64,000 nt of DNA from Thelonectria olida (lineage: Eukaryota; Ascomycota; Sordariomycetes; Hypocreales; Nectriaceae): assembly GCA_020736575.1 (NCBI GenBank), contig JAGPYM010000005.1, forward strand, positions 434,001-498,000. The letters run 5' to 3'. The stretch's first letter is position 1, and each line of letters begins with the position of its first letter. The position numbers were made by a program, and so were the translations under genes. Positions 11,670 through 21,390 of the stretch are shown piece by piece. Below the pieces are notes generated by a model. It searched no databases. It was not told the origin of the DNA and was given only the letters and a program-made list of their open reading frames with translations.

Positions 11670-13641
11670 ATTGACAGGATTCTATGCCTGAAGGTTGGAA
11701 GTGATTAGAGGACCGGGAAGAGAAGGAGAACTGAGCAATGCCGGGGGTAGGGAAACAAACCGGTGCAAAGAGCCCCGACAGAGTCCAAAATGGTCGCCGG
11801 CCGGATTAACAGCCGACGTCGACGGATGCGCCGCCGTCAGTCGACGTCAACACGGCCCCTGAGCTGGGATCTGGGCGACGGAGTATAGGAGGGGCTCGTT
11901 TGTCTGTTGGCGTTGCGAAGCCGTCACGGAGCAGAGGTTATCGAGAAGAGAGGCGGTGCAGGGAGAGCAGCGAGCTTTGTGCCCAAGCGGACGTCGGCGG
12001 GTTTAGGATAAGGTGGGTGAGGTCGAAAAGTTGTCGAAGGATAGCAAATAACAACGCTGTCGAGTCCAGGCAAGGGCTTGTCGGGCCGGCCAGGACAAGG
12101 AGAGAAAAACGCAGGGCAATGGGCGAATCGCGGGAATGGAGGATTGTGTGGCCCTGTATGAGTTTATGAATCCGAGGGGGTTGCAGGTTCACGATCCACG
12201 TAGGTAGTGAATAGGACCAGACCAGCACACAAGCCAAGCACCAAGCAGAGCAACCTCAGTAAAAGAAGCAAAGCACAGAGCACAGGACACAAGGACAAGA
12301 TCCACCAATGTCCACGTCCGCGTCCACACGTCGACGGCTTTGGAGGTGCTGGGTGTCAGTGTGGCAGTGGAGAGAGCCAGGTAGGACTCGGTGCCAAACG
12401 GTGGCCGTTTTGGTGGGCAGGTATGGGCCTTTACCGTCGGTCCGTCAGTGAGGTGCATGGGGGAGAGCCGGGGCCCCGACAGCGCGCTCAGTGAATCATC
12501 CAGTGGGGTGTCCACTGTGGAAGACCGGCCCCTCTAGGCGACGGGGTGGCCTTGGTTGACTGGCGGATGGAGGTGGATTCTTTTGGGGGTCCGGTACGTA
12601 CGAAGGACGTGGGCTAGTAGGCCAAGGACGAGGGTTGAGCGCTGTGATGGGCAGGTTATATGCTTGATAGAGGGATGGCTGGATGAATAGAGAGCTCGAG
12701 TTTGGCTGCGGTAGTTGGAGGTGGCTGCAAGTAAGCTTCTAGTTAGATGCAATGCCGTTGGAGTTTCTAAAGGTAATTATTCGCTGCTCTAACCTTGGTC
12801 CTTGATAAATGGAATCCCTGAAGACTTAACGGGCAACGAGAATACTGGATCCCTTTGTTCGCTCTGACAACGGGGAGGTAACCCAGAGACATGCCTCCTC
12901 CTACCTACCTACGTAACCACCCTCCCAGCAAACTAGTAGGGTACCTTGTTACGAGGGTAGACCGTAGCACTGTTGATTCTGTATCCGTATCGGAAAGGGA
13001 CTTTAGAACCGAAGAATGTGGCTAAGAATAAAGGGGGTCTGAGCATGAAGAGGGACTCAGGGAGGGGGGTGCTTGGTGCTTTGCTGCTGCACTAGCCACC
13101 GTTCATCAATGAATAACAAACAACATGCCGCTGTAGTCGCCCTTTTACAGAGGCAGTTTGTCGCTGATCTGAATGGGCGTTTGTTTTAGCCACCTGAAAT
13201 CTGGGTCAACTGACTGATCGAAAACTCGGGGAAGCAAAGCAATTAAGATCGTGTACAACCCAACTCTGCTGACCTTTGTCCTCTGTCCCTTTCCACTGGC
13301 ACGCATTAAAGACAATCGGCGCCGAGACTTGAACACACAGGCACGGCCATGGCACCCTGGTCTCAGAGCCCAGTCAAAGAGCCCAGTCAAACCGAGTCCC
13401 GACATCCACAAAAGGGAGCCAATCAGGTCCAAGTTGCTACGATACAGTCACGTGATAAATCAGGTGCGCTCGGAGCTTCTGATTTCCCGCCGCGCCTCCA
13501 GCTCAGCAGCATTGAGTGTCCAAGCTATCGATTCCTGGGAGCCTGGCTGGGGCTACATCATCTCCAAAGCTTCCACCGTCAAACACTATCATCCACGTCG
13601 TCTCGTACCACCCACTTCTGTTTGGCAGCCGCTCTTTCATC
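11670..13641. other. Divergent promoter region between the Rom2 and vma11 genes
   Basis: About 2 kb with no gene that I can support. It should carry the promoters of the Rom2 gene (minus) and the V-ATPase c' gene (plus). Purine-rich sequence at 11700-12130 is the complement of the pyrimidine-rich Rom2 leader. A short cctacctacctacgtaa run lies near 12900. Confidence 0.5.
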
Positions 13642-14426
13642 ATGGCCGACACATCGGAGATGACCCCGAAGTTTGCCCCCTTCATTGGGATGGTTAGTTC
13701 ACTCTACGCGATGCGACCGCGGACGATTCGGATTACTGACGGTTCTTCATCTGTAGGCTGGCATCGCAGCTGCTATGGTCTTCGGATGTACGCTCTTCCC
13801 CCACCTCGACGATTCGAACCATCATTGAACGCATGCTGAATAGACGGAATAGGTATTGGCGCTGCGTACGGAACCGCGAAGTCAGGCATCGGCATTGCTG
13901 GTGTCGGCACCTTTCGACCAGACCTTATCATGAAGGTACCGCCCCTTCGAATCCATCTCCCGCGAAGCCGACTTATCTGACACCTAATATAGTGCTTGAT
14001 TCCCGTCGTCATGTCCGGTATTATCGCCGTGTACTCCCTCGTCATCTCTGTCCTGATCGCCGAGGACTTGGCTCCCCCTCCCACCCAGCATTACAGCTTG
14101 TTCGCGTAAGCTCGGGACTCAAATGGTTTATGTGGGATATAATACTGATTCATCTCAGGGCCTTCTTGCATCTTGGATGCGGTATTGCTGTTGGTATGAC
14201 TGGTCTCGCTGCTGGCTACTGTATCGGTATTGTAGGCGACGCTGGTGTCCGCGCCTACATGGAGCAGTCCAGGATTTTCGTGGGCATGGTCCTGATTCTT
14301 ATTTTCGGCGAGGTGCTGGGTCTCTACGGGTATGTCAAACATCAGAAACCTGGGCTCTCAACTTCAGACTAACATATAGGAAGCCTCATCGTTGCCCTCA
14401 TTCTCAACACCAAGAGCAAGGGCTAA
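13642..14426 (+). CDS. vma11: V-type H+-ATPase proteolipid subunit c'
   Basis: Six exons (13642-13692, 13757-13787, 13853-13935, 13993-14105, 14159-14329, 14384-14426) encode 163 residues, the normal size. Four membrane helices are visible: [11 protein letters not shown] onwards, [40 protein letters not shown], and [17 protein letters not shown] with the proton-carrying Glu144, ending [13 protein letters not shown]. The N-terminus [10 protein letters not shown] and the [12 protein letters not shown] loop point to Vma11 (c') rather than Vma3 (c). Subunit c' sits in the Vo rotor ring of vacuolar and endomembrane proton pumps and is found in fungi. Introns are 52-65 bp. The last intron uses an aag acceptor at 14383, four bases beyond a tag that would shift the frame, and has a good actaac branch point. 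Confidence 0.95.
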
Positions 14427-15059
14427 ACTTGTTTCTCAGCCCGTTCAAACCGAACCAGCCAAAGGCTGTCTGCAACACTACCTTTTATGCGGTATTCTTG
14501 ACGGATGCCGAGGATGTTGGAGCCGCCACTAGGCCTAGGAGGCGTGTCTTAATAGCTGCATCGGACAAGGCGTTTATGGGAACGTGTAATTTTAACATAA
14601 CAGGTAGACAACAAGTGGAGAAATTGACGGTATTTGGCTTCAACTGATGACGGATTGCTAATGATGACATCACGCAGCATGGGAACAGGTGAGGAAGTCT
14701 CCGAAGAGGATGTTGAAGTCTTTGTTCGATGAGGGGTCCAACTATATCCAGCGTTCTTCAACTTGCTAAGCCCCGTGAAAGCCATAAAAACCCTGAAACC
14801 CATAGCGAGTGCGACTGCGCACAAGAAGAGAAGGGAAGAGCTTGCGACGACTCCTGCGTCATCGCGATAGAGATGGGAGAGGCTCGTGTGCGCAAACCCA
14901 AGATGCAGACACCCATGAAAGATGAGGAAACCAGAAGGAAGAATGAAACAAATTTCTAGGTCATCAACGCCAAGAACATGCAATAATGTTGTCCAGATGC
15001 GACCTTGTCAAACCTGACGCGGGCGCGGCGTCCTAGCGCACCACGGAAAGCGTCGTCGT
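14427..15059. other. Convergent intergenic region
   Basis: 3' flanks of vma11 (plus) and the small unknown gene (minus). Only short overlapping frames are present and nothing is recognisable. Confidence 0.5.
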
Positions 15060-15964
15060 TTACATCATCAGGCGGCGTCCACCGATACGGCGGAGGAGCT
15101 TCTTGCGCGAGCTCATTTCGGCATCGCGACGGAACCGATTCCAGCTGCGGTCACGCTCATCCCAGTCCTTCATCTGAGCTATGTGGCTGTTAGCAACCCT
15201 ATTGTTTTCTTAAATCGCATCGTCGCCTACCGAGGAACCAGTCCCACTGGCGGTCTTCGCGAATGAGAATGTCATCTCCTTGCTCGCGTGCGATCCTCTC
15301 TTGACGGGCCCTTGTGGCAGCAACCTCTCCTACCAGATAAGGGTCCTCAAGAGGCCGAGTTGTCGGCTCGCGACTCTCCTGTGGCTCCTCTGCGACCGAC
15401 ACAGCGGACATGGCCCTTCGCAAGCTATCCACAGGATCTCTTTGCTGGGCATTCATGCGCCGCTGAGCCACGCGCTGATACTGGCGAGCGCTCGGGTTGT
15501 TTGTCATGTTCGACCATGTCGCAACCCGGAAGTTATTCAAGTTCGGGACGCTTCGCACTGGACCGGAGGGGACCGGGGGCAGGCCGATGGTCTGCTGTTG
15601 GAAGCTGGAGCTCGGCGGGAGCAGGGACGTCGTCGAGCTTGAGACTACGGCTGGCCGAGAGGCAGGCGGCGAGTACGGCGGCACGGCTTCGGGGTACGGA
15701 GCGACGGAGTGGTATGATGGTGCTTCCGAAACTGAGGAATACACGGTGTCAGTCACAGCGGTCTCGTGCCGGAACCCGGACTCCACAGAAAGGCTTCACG
15801 TTCATGATGCAAGCCCATATGATGCTGGCGTAACGTGCAGGAGCAGAGAAAAAGCATGAAAAACGGCTCAAGCGAAACTCACCGTACGAAGGAGCAGCAG
15901 AGCGGATCGAGGCAGTTTCAAAGTCCTCATTGCTGTAACGCGGAGTAGCAATAGCTCCGGTCAT
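15060..15964 (-). CDS. Conserved fungal protein of unknown function
   Basis: Three exons (15964-15883, 15731-15231, 15178-15060) encode 233 residues. Intron 1 (15732-15882, gtgagt...tcag) is chosen because it yields the repetitive junction AAPSYVSEAPSYHS. An open frame that starts inside this intron is artefactual. Intron 2 (15179-15230) is needed to continue WDWFL into AQMKDWDERDRSWNRF. The protein starts MTGAIATPRYSNEDFETASI, has a Pro/Ser-rich middle, then RPLEDPYLVGEVAATRARQE and an Arg/Trp-rich charged end (REDRQWDWFL, SSRKKLLRRIGGRRLMM). I recall similar proteins in other filamentous ascomycetes but know of no assigned function. There is no signal peptide or membrane segment. Confidence 0.8.
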
Positions 15965-18900
15965 GATGGCAGTGGCTGAGGGACGGAACACAGATGGGAA
16001 CGAGACGGACGAGGAGCAGCGTAACTCAGATGGAGCATCTGTCCAAGAGATGATTTATCAAGAAGATCAAGAAGTTGTGTATGTGACCGAAAGATACAAG
16101 ATAGATAGGAGAAGGATCACGCGGAGATGTGCAAAGGGTCAAGTGAACCTTTTTGGTGGACGATGGGAAACGACGGGAAAAGGTCGAGTAAGACAAGAGT
16201 GTGTGGGAACAGTGTCTTTCTTGTTCTGGGCAGCGATGAGTGAGACAAGGAGGGTCAGAATACCTACTTCCCTAGGTGTTAATGCGCAGCCGCGGATAAA
16301 CATGCATGCAGGGAGTGGCAGCTGGGGAGGTTCCATGGTGGTGGAGGTAGCGATGATGGTGGGTAACAAGCATACCCGGGCAGGGCCACCGGTGCCTCTC
16401 ATCCAGGACCAGACCATTTGCTCTAGTCAAGATCCAGTTCGAGCCCGAAGCCAGGCCACCTAGTTGGTGATGGCCTGGCAATCCAGATCATTTTGTGGCG
16501 CGGGATTGGCGTGGAGGTTGGGGACTTGGGGTGAAGAGGGGGCAGATGGCCGAACTGGCAAGATGCGGGGACACGTGAGAGACGACACGAAGATGATGCT
16601 ATGAACAAGCCTGACGACAGCACCATGACGCCAGTGGAGGAGACAAGGCAAGGGATCGAGACTCAGGGCTGGCTCCTGGCGATGTGGGTGAATCTTGGCC
16701 CGTCTTGGCCCGTTATGGAATCCTCCCTCTATCTTTCACCGTTGTCCACGAGACGTGAATCTTCCCGCGCTTGCGTTGACGATCACTGTCAACGGGCACA
16801 ACACAACGGGTATCACACGAGTGTGACTGGGACGGGATCGGGATGGATGGGATGCCACACACAGGGCATTGCTAACAGTGAAGAGCACAGGGAAGGGGAA
16901 AATCATGCCGCTCGCTGAAATGCTGGAGCTGGGCGTCCCCTGGCGGCACAGCCGGTCCATTGCCAGAATTGGTTATGACGAGCTTCCATGGATGCTTCCA
17001 CACGGCGATAGCGGGGTATTGCGGGCAGTTTTCACTTTTCCGAGCATCCAAGGGCCAAGCAGCTGGGCCCAAAAGCCCCAAACTGAGCCTGGCCTGTGTC
17101 CACTGACAGCGTCTTCGCTCATCCGAATGGCGGGGGCTCTATTCGTAAGTGCGCAGTGGGCCTCTGATCGGGCAGTGCACGTAAGGGGGGGCATGCTCTT
17201 GGTTGAGAGGGGCTCTTGATAAGGCCTCATTGCATGCTGATTGCATCTTCTCATGTTTCCCTGACTGCCAACAAGGATATGGCCTCCTGTGATTCCCATG
17301 AAGAGTAAGCCCCTGTTCCACCACCAAGGTCCTGTGAGCTCGATTTGTTGGTGACAGTGCTTTCCAGTTTCCCAGTATCAAGTCCGATAAGTCCATGCAC
17401 GGTAGCGGGTTGGTGGCCGCGGGTGGAGCTCGATGATGTCTTGGATACCGAGTTCTGTTGGCTCCAGTTGAAACTGTTTGGCGCACATTGCTGCACGTAC
17501 TTCGTGGCCAACATGGTGCCTTGGTCGTAGCAAACTGCGTGTGTTTTGCATATTCCATGATGATCCTTGGTCATCATAATAGCTGGAGGGCATGGAGAAT
17601 ATCGGGTCTCAATAAACATGATGCAAGACTGGACGTCGTGGTGTAACTGTACCTTGGCCACCTGGCCCCGACCCGACTTGGCGACCCCTCCCCCCACCAT
17701 GTCCAGTTCTGGGTGATGGAGGGCGGATAATGGTGTGGTTGTCGTGCTTCTCGTTATCCATCCAGAATAGCAAGGGTGACATCCCTCCAACTCGTCGAGC
17801 TACTGTAAGGTTCGGCGCCATCTGGAGGTAGGTATGTGAAGTGCCAGCCAACTGTTGCGTGGTCGATTTACCAGCTTTGGTAGGTGAGGAAGTTTATGCT
17901 GCATGGCCGGCTGGTGATCGTCGAGATGGCCGAAAGTTTGGTTGCCGTGGTGGATGCGATGTACTATCTGAATGCAGGAACCAAACTGAACGACAGCTTC
18001 GTTTTTTGCCTCTGTTAATAGAGACAAGGGAAGTCTCATACAATGAATAGATCAACCCTCTCTTTGACCCCCCTCGATCTTGTGCCCCTCCTCTTGGAAG
18101 AGGCGCCGTTCATGGGAACACCCATCACCCCTCCAAGGCTGGAAATACGGGTCACCCGGACCGAGCCCATTGTCCCGAGCGGTGAGGCGGCGAGCCGTTT
18201 CCGTGGACTAGCGATCCAGGGGGAAGAGGAGACGAACTAACACGGCCACTTCAACAACGAAGCAGTCGGTGCGAAGTCCTGAGCCCAGCGAGTGCCAAAG
18301 CGAGCGTGCGTTTTCAGGGAAGTGCATTCCTCGTTTTGCTGACATGCATCTGGCGGGCTTGGCAGCATCAACGGTGCCTCAAGACATGTGGGTTTTCATC
18401 TTGATTTGGAAATGTCCAAGCCAAAACCCCTTGAGGCTTGCATGCCAAACCCATGTCACCAATCGAACTCGGTCCTAATTGCTCGATTGTCGGTCTTTTG
18501 CAACTGGCCGGATTCGCCCGCAATGCGTAGCGGAGGCAAGACCTTGAGACTTTCTGTCGCCTTCATGAGGAAAGGCCGAAAGGGGGACGGGAAGTGGTTT
18601 GCTGGACTCTTTGAGGAGATACTATCCTCGGCCTGTGCAACAGCTTCACCGCCCTATACAGTGCCTCACTTCACACAGGTGTTTTTCTTTCCTTTTCTCT
18701 CAGCCATAATGGTGAGATAGTTGCGTAGGGTTATTAAGACTTTACATAGGGCCAGGATAGTTTCTCCTCTTCGAGTGCTACCTGATAATCGGCTGAAGCG
18801 AGGTCTGCGAGAATCGAGTCTGTGAAGGGAGTAGATTAGCCTCGCAGCGAGAAGGGAGCTTCTTCTACCAGGACAAGGCAAAGGAGATAGCGGTATAACT

Positions 18901-19457
18901 GAAGAACTTAGCCAAATCGAGGATGAGAATCGCCAAGCTGGGATTCGCCCTTAAGAGTAGTATTCGTCTATTCTTGACAGCTCGTGGTGGAGTGGGTGGT
19001 CGATGCGAGGCCGGATTTGGTTGTACATGCCTGCGCCTGTATCGAGATGACCACATATGTGGAAATCCATAACTCTGTCCGAGGCTCGAATCTGAATCTG
19101 GGGGCTTCCAGCCTTGTTGGCCATCTACAAGTCTCAAAGGATTCTCTGCGTTACTTTTGCCTGAGGGTTGAAGACAGAGTCGTCACCGCCGACGGGTTCC
19201 ATGCCCCGCACCTCAGCGGTCTCTTTAATGGGAGGGTACGTACCCATCGGCCAGGCGCGTCCAGTGCAAACGCGACTTCCTTCCTGAGGTAGGTCACCAA
19301 TTTCTTTGCGACAACGTTCACAAAGATTGAGCCCAATATATTTTCAGCATTTTGCACTCGATTCTCGCGAAACCCTGTGCCTCGGAAACAGAATAAGCGC
19401 CTGCATACTTTGGTGTTCAAATCCAAATTGAGAACCCATACGATTCGATTCACTTCA
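15965..19457. other. Gene-poor 3.5-kb stretch
   Basis: No frame here has convincing codon use, splice context or family resemblance. The frames are under 180 codons, overlap on both strands and carry biased residues. The stretch probably holds the upstream region of the minus-strand unknown gene and the promoter of nse4. It is the longest apparently non-coding segment in the window. I see no tandem repeats, transposase remnants or long AT-rich relics. Confidence 0.5.
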
Positions 19458-20837
19458 ATGCCCACCCGAGTGCCCGATTCCTCCGACAATGAGTCGCAAT
19501 CCGAGTCGCCAGAAGCGACACCTCCGCATCGCAACCTAGCAGTGCGTGAGCGCAACTCAAATCACTCTGCTTCCGGTCCTAAGAGGAAGCGCGCAGATAC
19601 GAGGACCGGTCAAGAACCGAACCACCGACGACGCACTGAAGAACCTCCCGATGACGATGACGAGGATGAGGACGGTCAAGTCTACGATCCAGACCAACCA
19701 GTTGACCAGCGGCGAAAAGTGCAACAAGGATTCAGAGATTTGCTTCGCGCGGTTACAGAGAATACCGAAGAACTCTTGCAGCCAGAGTCAACCGGTTTAC
19801 ATGACGCCATTCTGAAGGCCGACGAGCTTACGAAGCACGTGAGACAGACCACTGAAGCGACCATCGACTCGCGGCTGCTCGTTAGTACAACCGACTTGTC
19901 ATACCGAAAAACCTTGCGTCTTACGCAAGGTAGTCTTTCGCAGGGCATTGATGTTGACGAATTTGTGTCCAAGTGCATTACGTACATGCGCCAAGGTAGA
20001 GGAATTGATGATGACAATGCGCCTGAGCTGTCAAGTACCCAGCGTCAAAGGAGAAGGACGACCCGTGGCGATGAGGATGAAGACGATATTGGTGACGAAG
20101 GAGACATGATGAACTGGCCTCATCTAGGCCGTTTTGCAGCATTGCCCTACATCCGACGACCGGCCTTGCCTGGCTTCCTGCTCGGTCCCCTATCAGTCGA
20201 AAAGAAGGCTCGGAAAATAGCCAAACGAACCGCCCCTTTCCGGCCGAATAGCTTGACCGAAACCAGACCTGAGGTGTTGAATGTCGAAGACCTCGCAAAG
20301 AGGGAAAACGACCTGACAGCGATTTGCAGCAAGATTCTTAACCAACTCACCACACTCCAAGCAGACATTCAAGAAACAGTTATGGGCTTACTTGACGACG
20401 ACATGGATGAGCAGGAAAGGGACAAGATCATGCACCAGCATGGGCTCAGAAGCACAGGAGGCCTTGATCTGATGAGATTCGTCGTCAACCCAAAGTCATT
20501 CGGCCAGACGGTTGAGAACATGTTCTACGTCAGTTTTCTCATTCGGGATGGAAGGGTCGAAATTGATTATGACGAACACGACCTCCCGGCTCTAGGTAAG
20601 TGGTCATTAAATCTACACACTCAACATGTGCTAACGGTCTTGGTAGCTCCTGTTGATAGAGAGGAGGAAGAGGAGGGTGCTCCACGCCATAGTGCATCCA
20701 AGCACCAAGCAATCCTATCCATGGATATGAAAACGTGGCGAGATATCATAGATACCTTTGAAATAAAGGAACCTATGATCCCGCATAGAAAAGAGGCAAC
20801 CACTTCAGGACCCGGAGCACGGGGCTGGTACAGTTGA
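19458..20837 (+). CDS. nse4: SMC5/6 complex kleisin subunit Nse4
   Basis: Exons 19458-20595 and 20647-20837 encode 442 residues. The first ATG in frame is at 19458; earlier in-frame codons have no ATG. The N-terminal 90 residues are acidic and basic low complexity. The conserved Nse4 N-terminal helix region follows (YDPDQPVDQRRKVQQGFRDL...LHDAILKADEL). The C-terminal winged-helix part contains LDLMRFVVNPKSFGQTVENM, FYVSFLIRDGRVEIDYDEHD and HQAILSMDMKTWRDIIDTFE, a strong Nse4_C signature. Nse4 bridges the Smc5/Smc6 heads in the nuclear complex that handles recombination intermediates and stalled forks. The 51-bp intron (gtaagt...gtag, branch gctaac) has no stop and keeps frame, so unspliced message would insert 17 residues between conserved LPAL and APVD. 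Confidence 0.93.
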   Translation: MPTRVPDSSDNESQSESPEATPPHRNLAVRERNSNHSASGPKRKRADTRTGQEPNHRRRTEEPPDDDDEDEDGQVYDPDQPVDQRRKVQQGFRDLLRAVTENTEELLQPESTGLHDAILKADELTKHVRQTTEATIDSRLLVSTTDLSYRKTLRLTQGSLSQGIDVDEFVSKCITYMRQGRGIDDDNAPELSSTQRQRRRTTRGDEDEDDIGDEGDMMNWPHLGRFAALPYIRRPALPGFLLGPLSVEKKARKIAKRTAPFRPNSLTETRPEVLNVEDLAKRENDLTAICSKILNQLTTLQADIQETVMGLLDDDMDEQERDKIMHQHGLRSTGGLDLMRFVVNPKSFGQTVENMFYVSFLIRDGRVEIDYDEHDLPALGKWSLNLHTQHVLTVLVAPVDREEEEEGAPRHSASKHQAILSMDMKTWRDIIDTFEIKEPMIPHRKEATTSGPGARGWYS

Positions 20838-21390
20838 GGCTTATTGCCAAGAAGCTTCATTACGATTCATGCCAGTCTTGCTTCAGCCGAGGATTCTTTG
20901 TTCTTTAAGCCGACGTCGTCTTTCGAGAGCGAAAATAGCATGCGAGGTTGTTCGTCAGATAGTTGGTCATGCCTTTGTCCTTGCTATCAGCTTTCTTTGA
21001 TACCCGAGAAGCACGAACCAAGCCTGGATTCGTGCCTCTCACTCAGTCTTGGCTCGTGCAGCTTGTGCCGACGAGGAAGAGAGAAGCATTGTTGGTACAC
21101 AAGGCGGCACATGAATGGGAGGTTGGCGCATCAGTTACAGTCTTTGTCTCAACAAAGTTCAAGGTGTGCTCATAGAAGAACCCTTCAAAAATCCAAGACG
21201 CCGCCATTTCCCTTCAAAGTCGTCCTCGTTCTACCGATCCGTGTCCTGTTTTCTTTTTACCTGGCCTCTCAACATTTCGCAATTGCCAGCTACTAGCCTC
21301 TGAGTATACATAAAGGTCTTGCTTTTGAACATTCTCCTCCTGAAGTCTTGAATCAGCTATTCAGTTCACCCGTACCCCAAATCATCCACA
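20838..21390. other. Intergenic region upstream of the repeat-protein gene
   Basis: About 550 bp between two plus-strand genes, holding the nse4 3' flank and the next promoter. A pyrimidine-rich stretch (about 21200-21260) and a gtatacataaag motif at about 21304 may mark the promoter. There is no gene. Confidence 0.5.

Noticed and set aside
13800..13830. Minus-strand ggttcgaatc resembling a tRNA B-box
   Set aside because: It lies in a vma11 intron with no A-box or cloverleaf around it.
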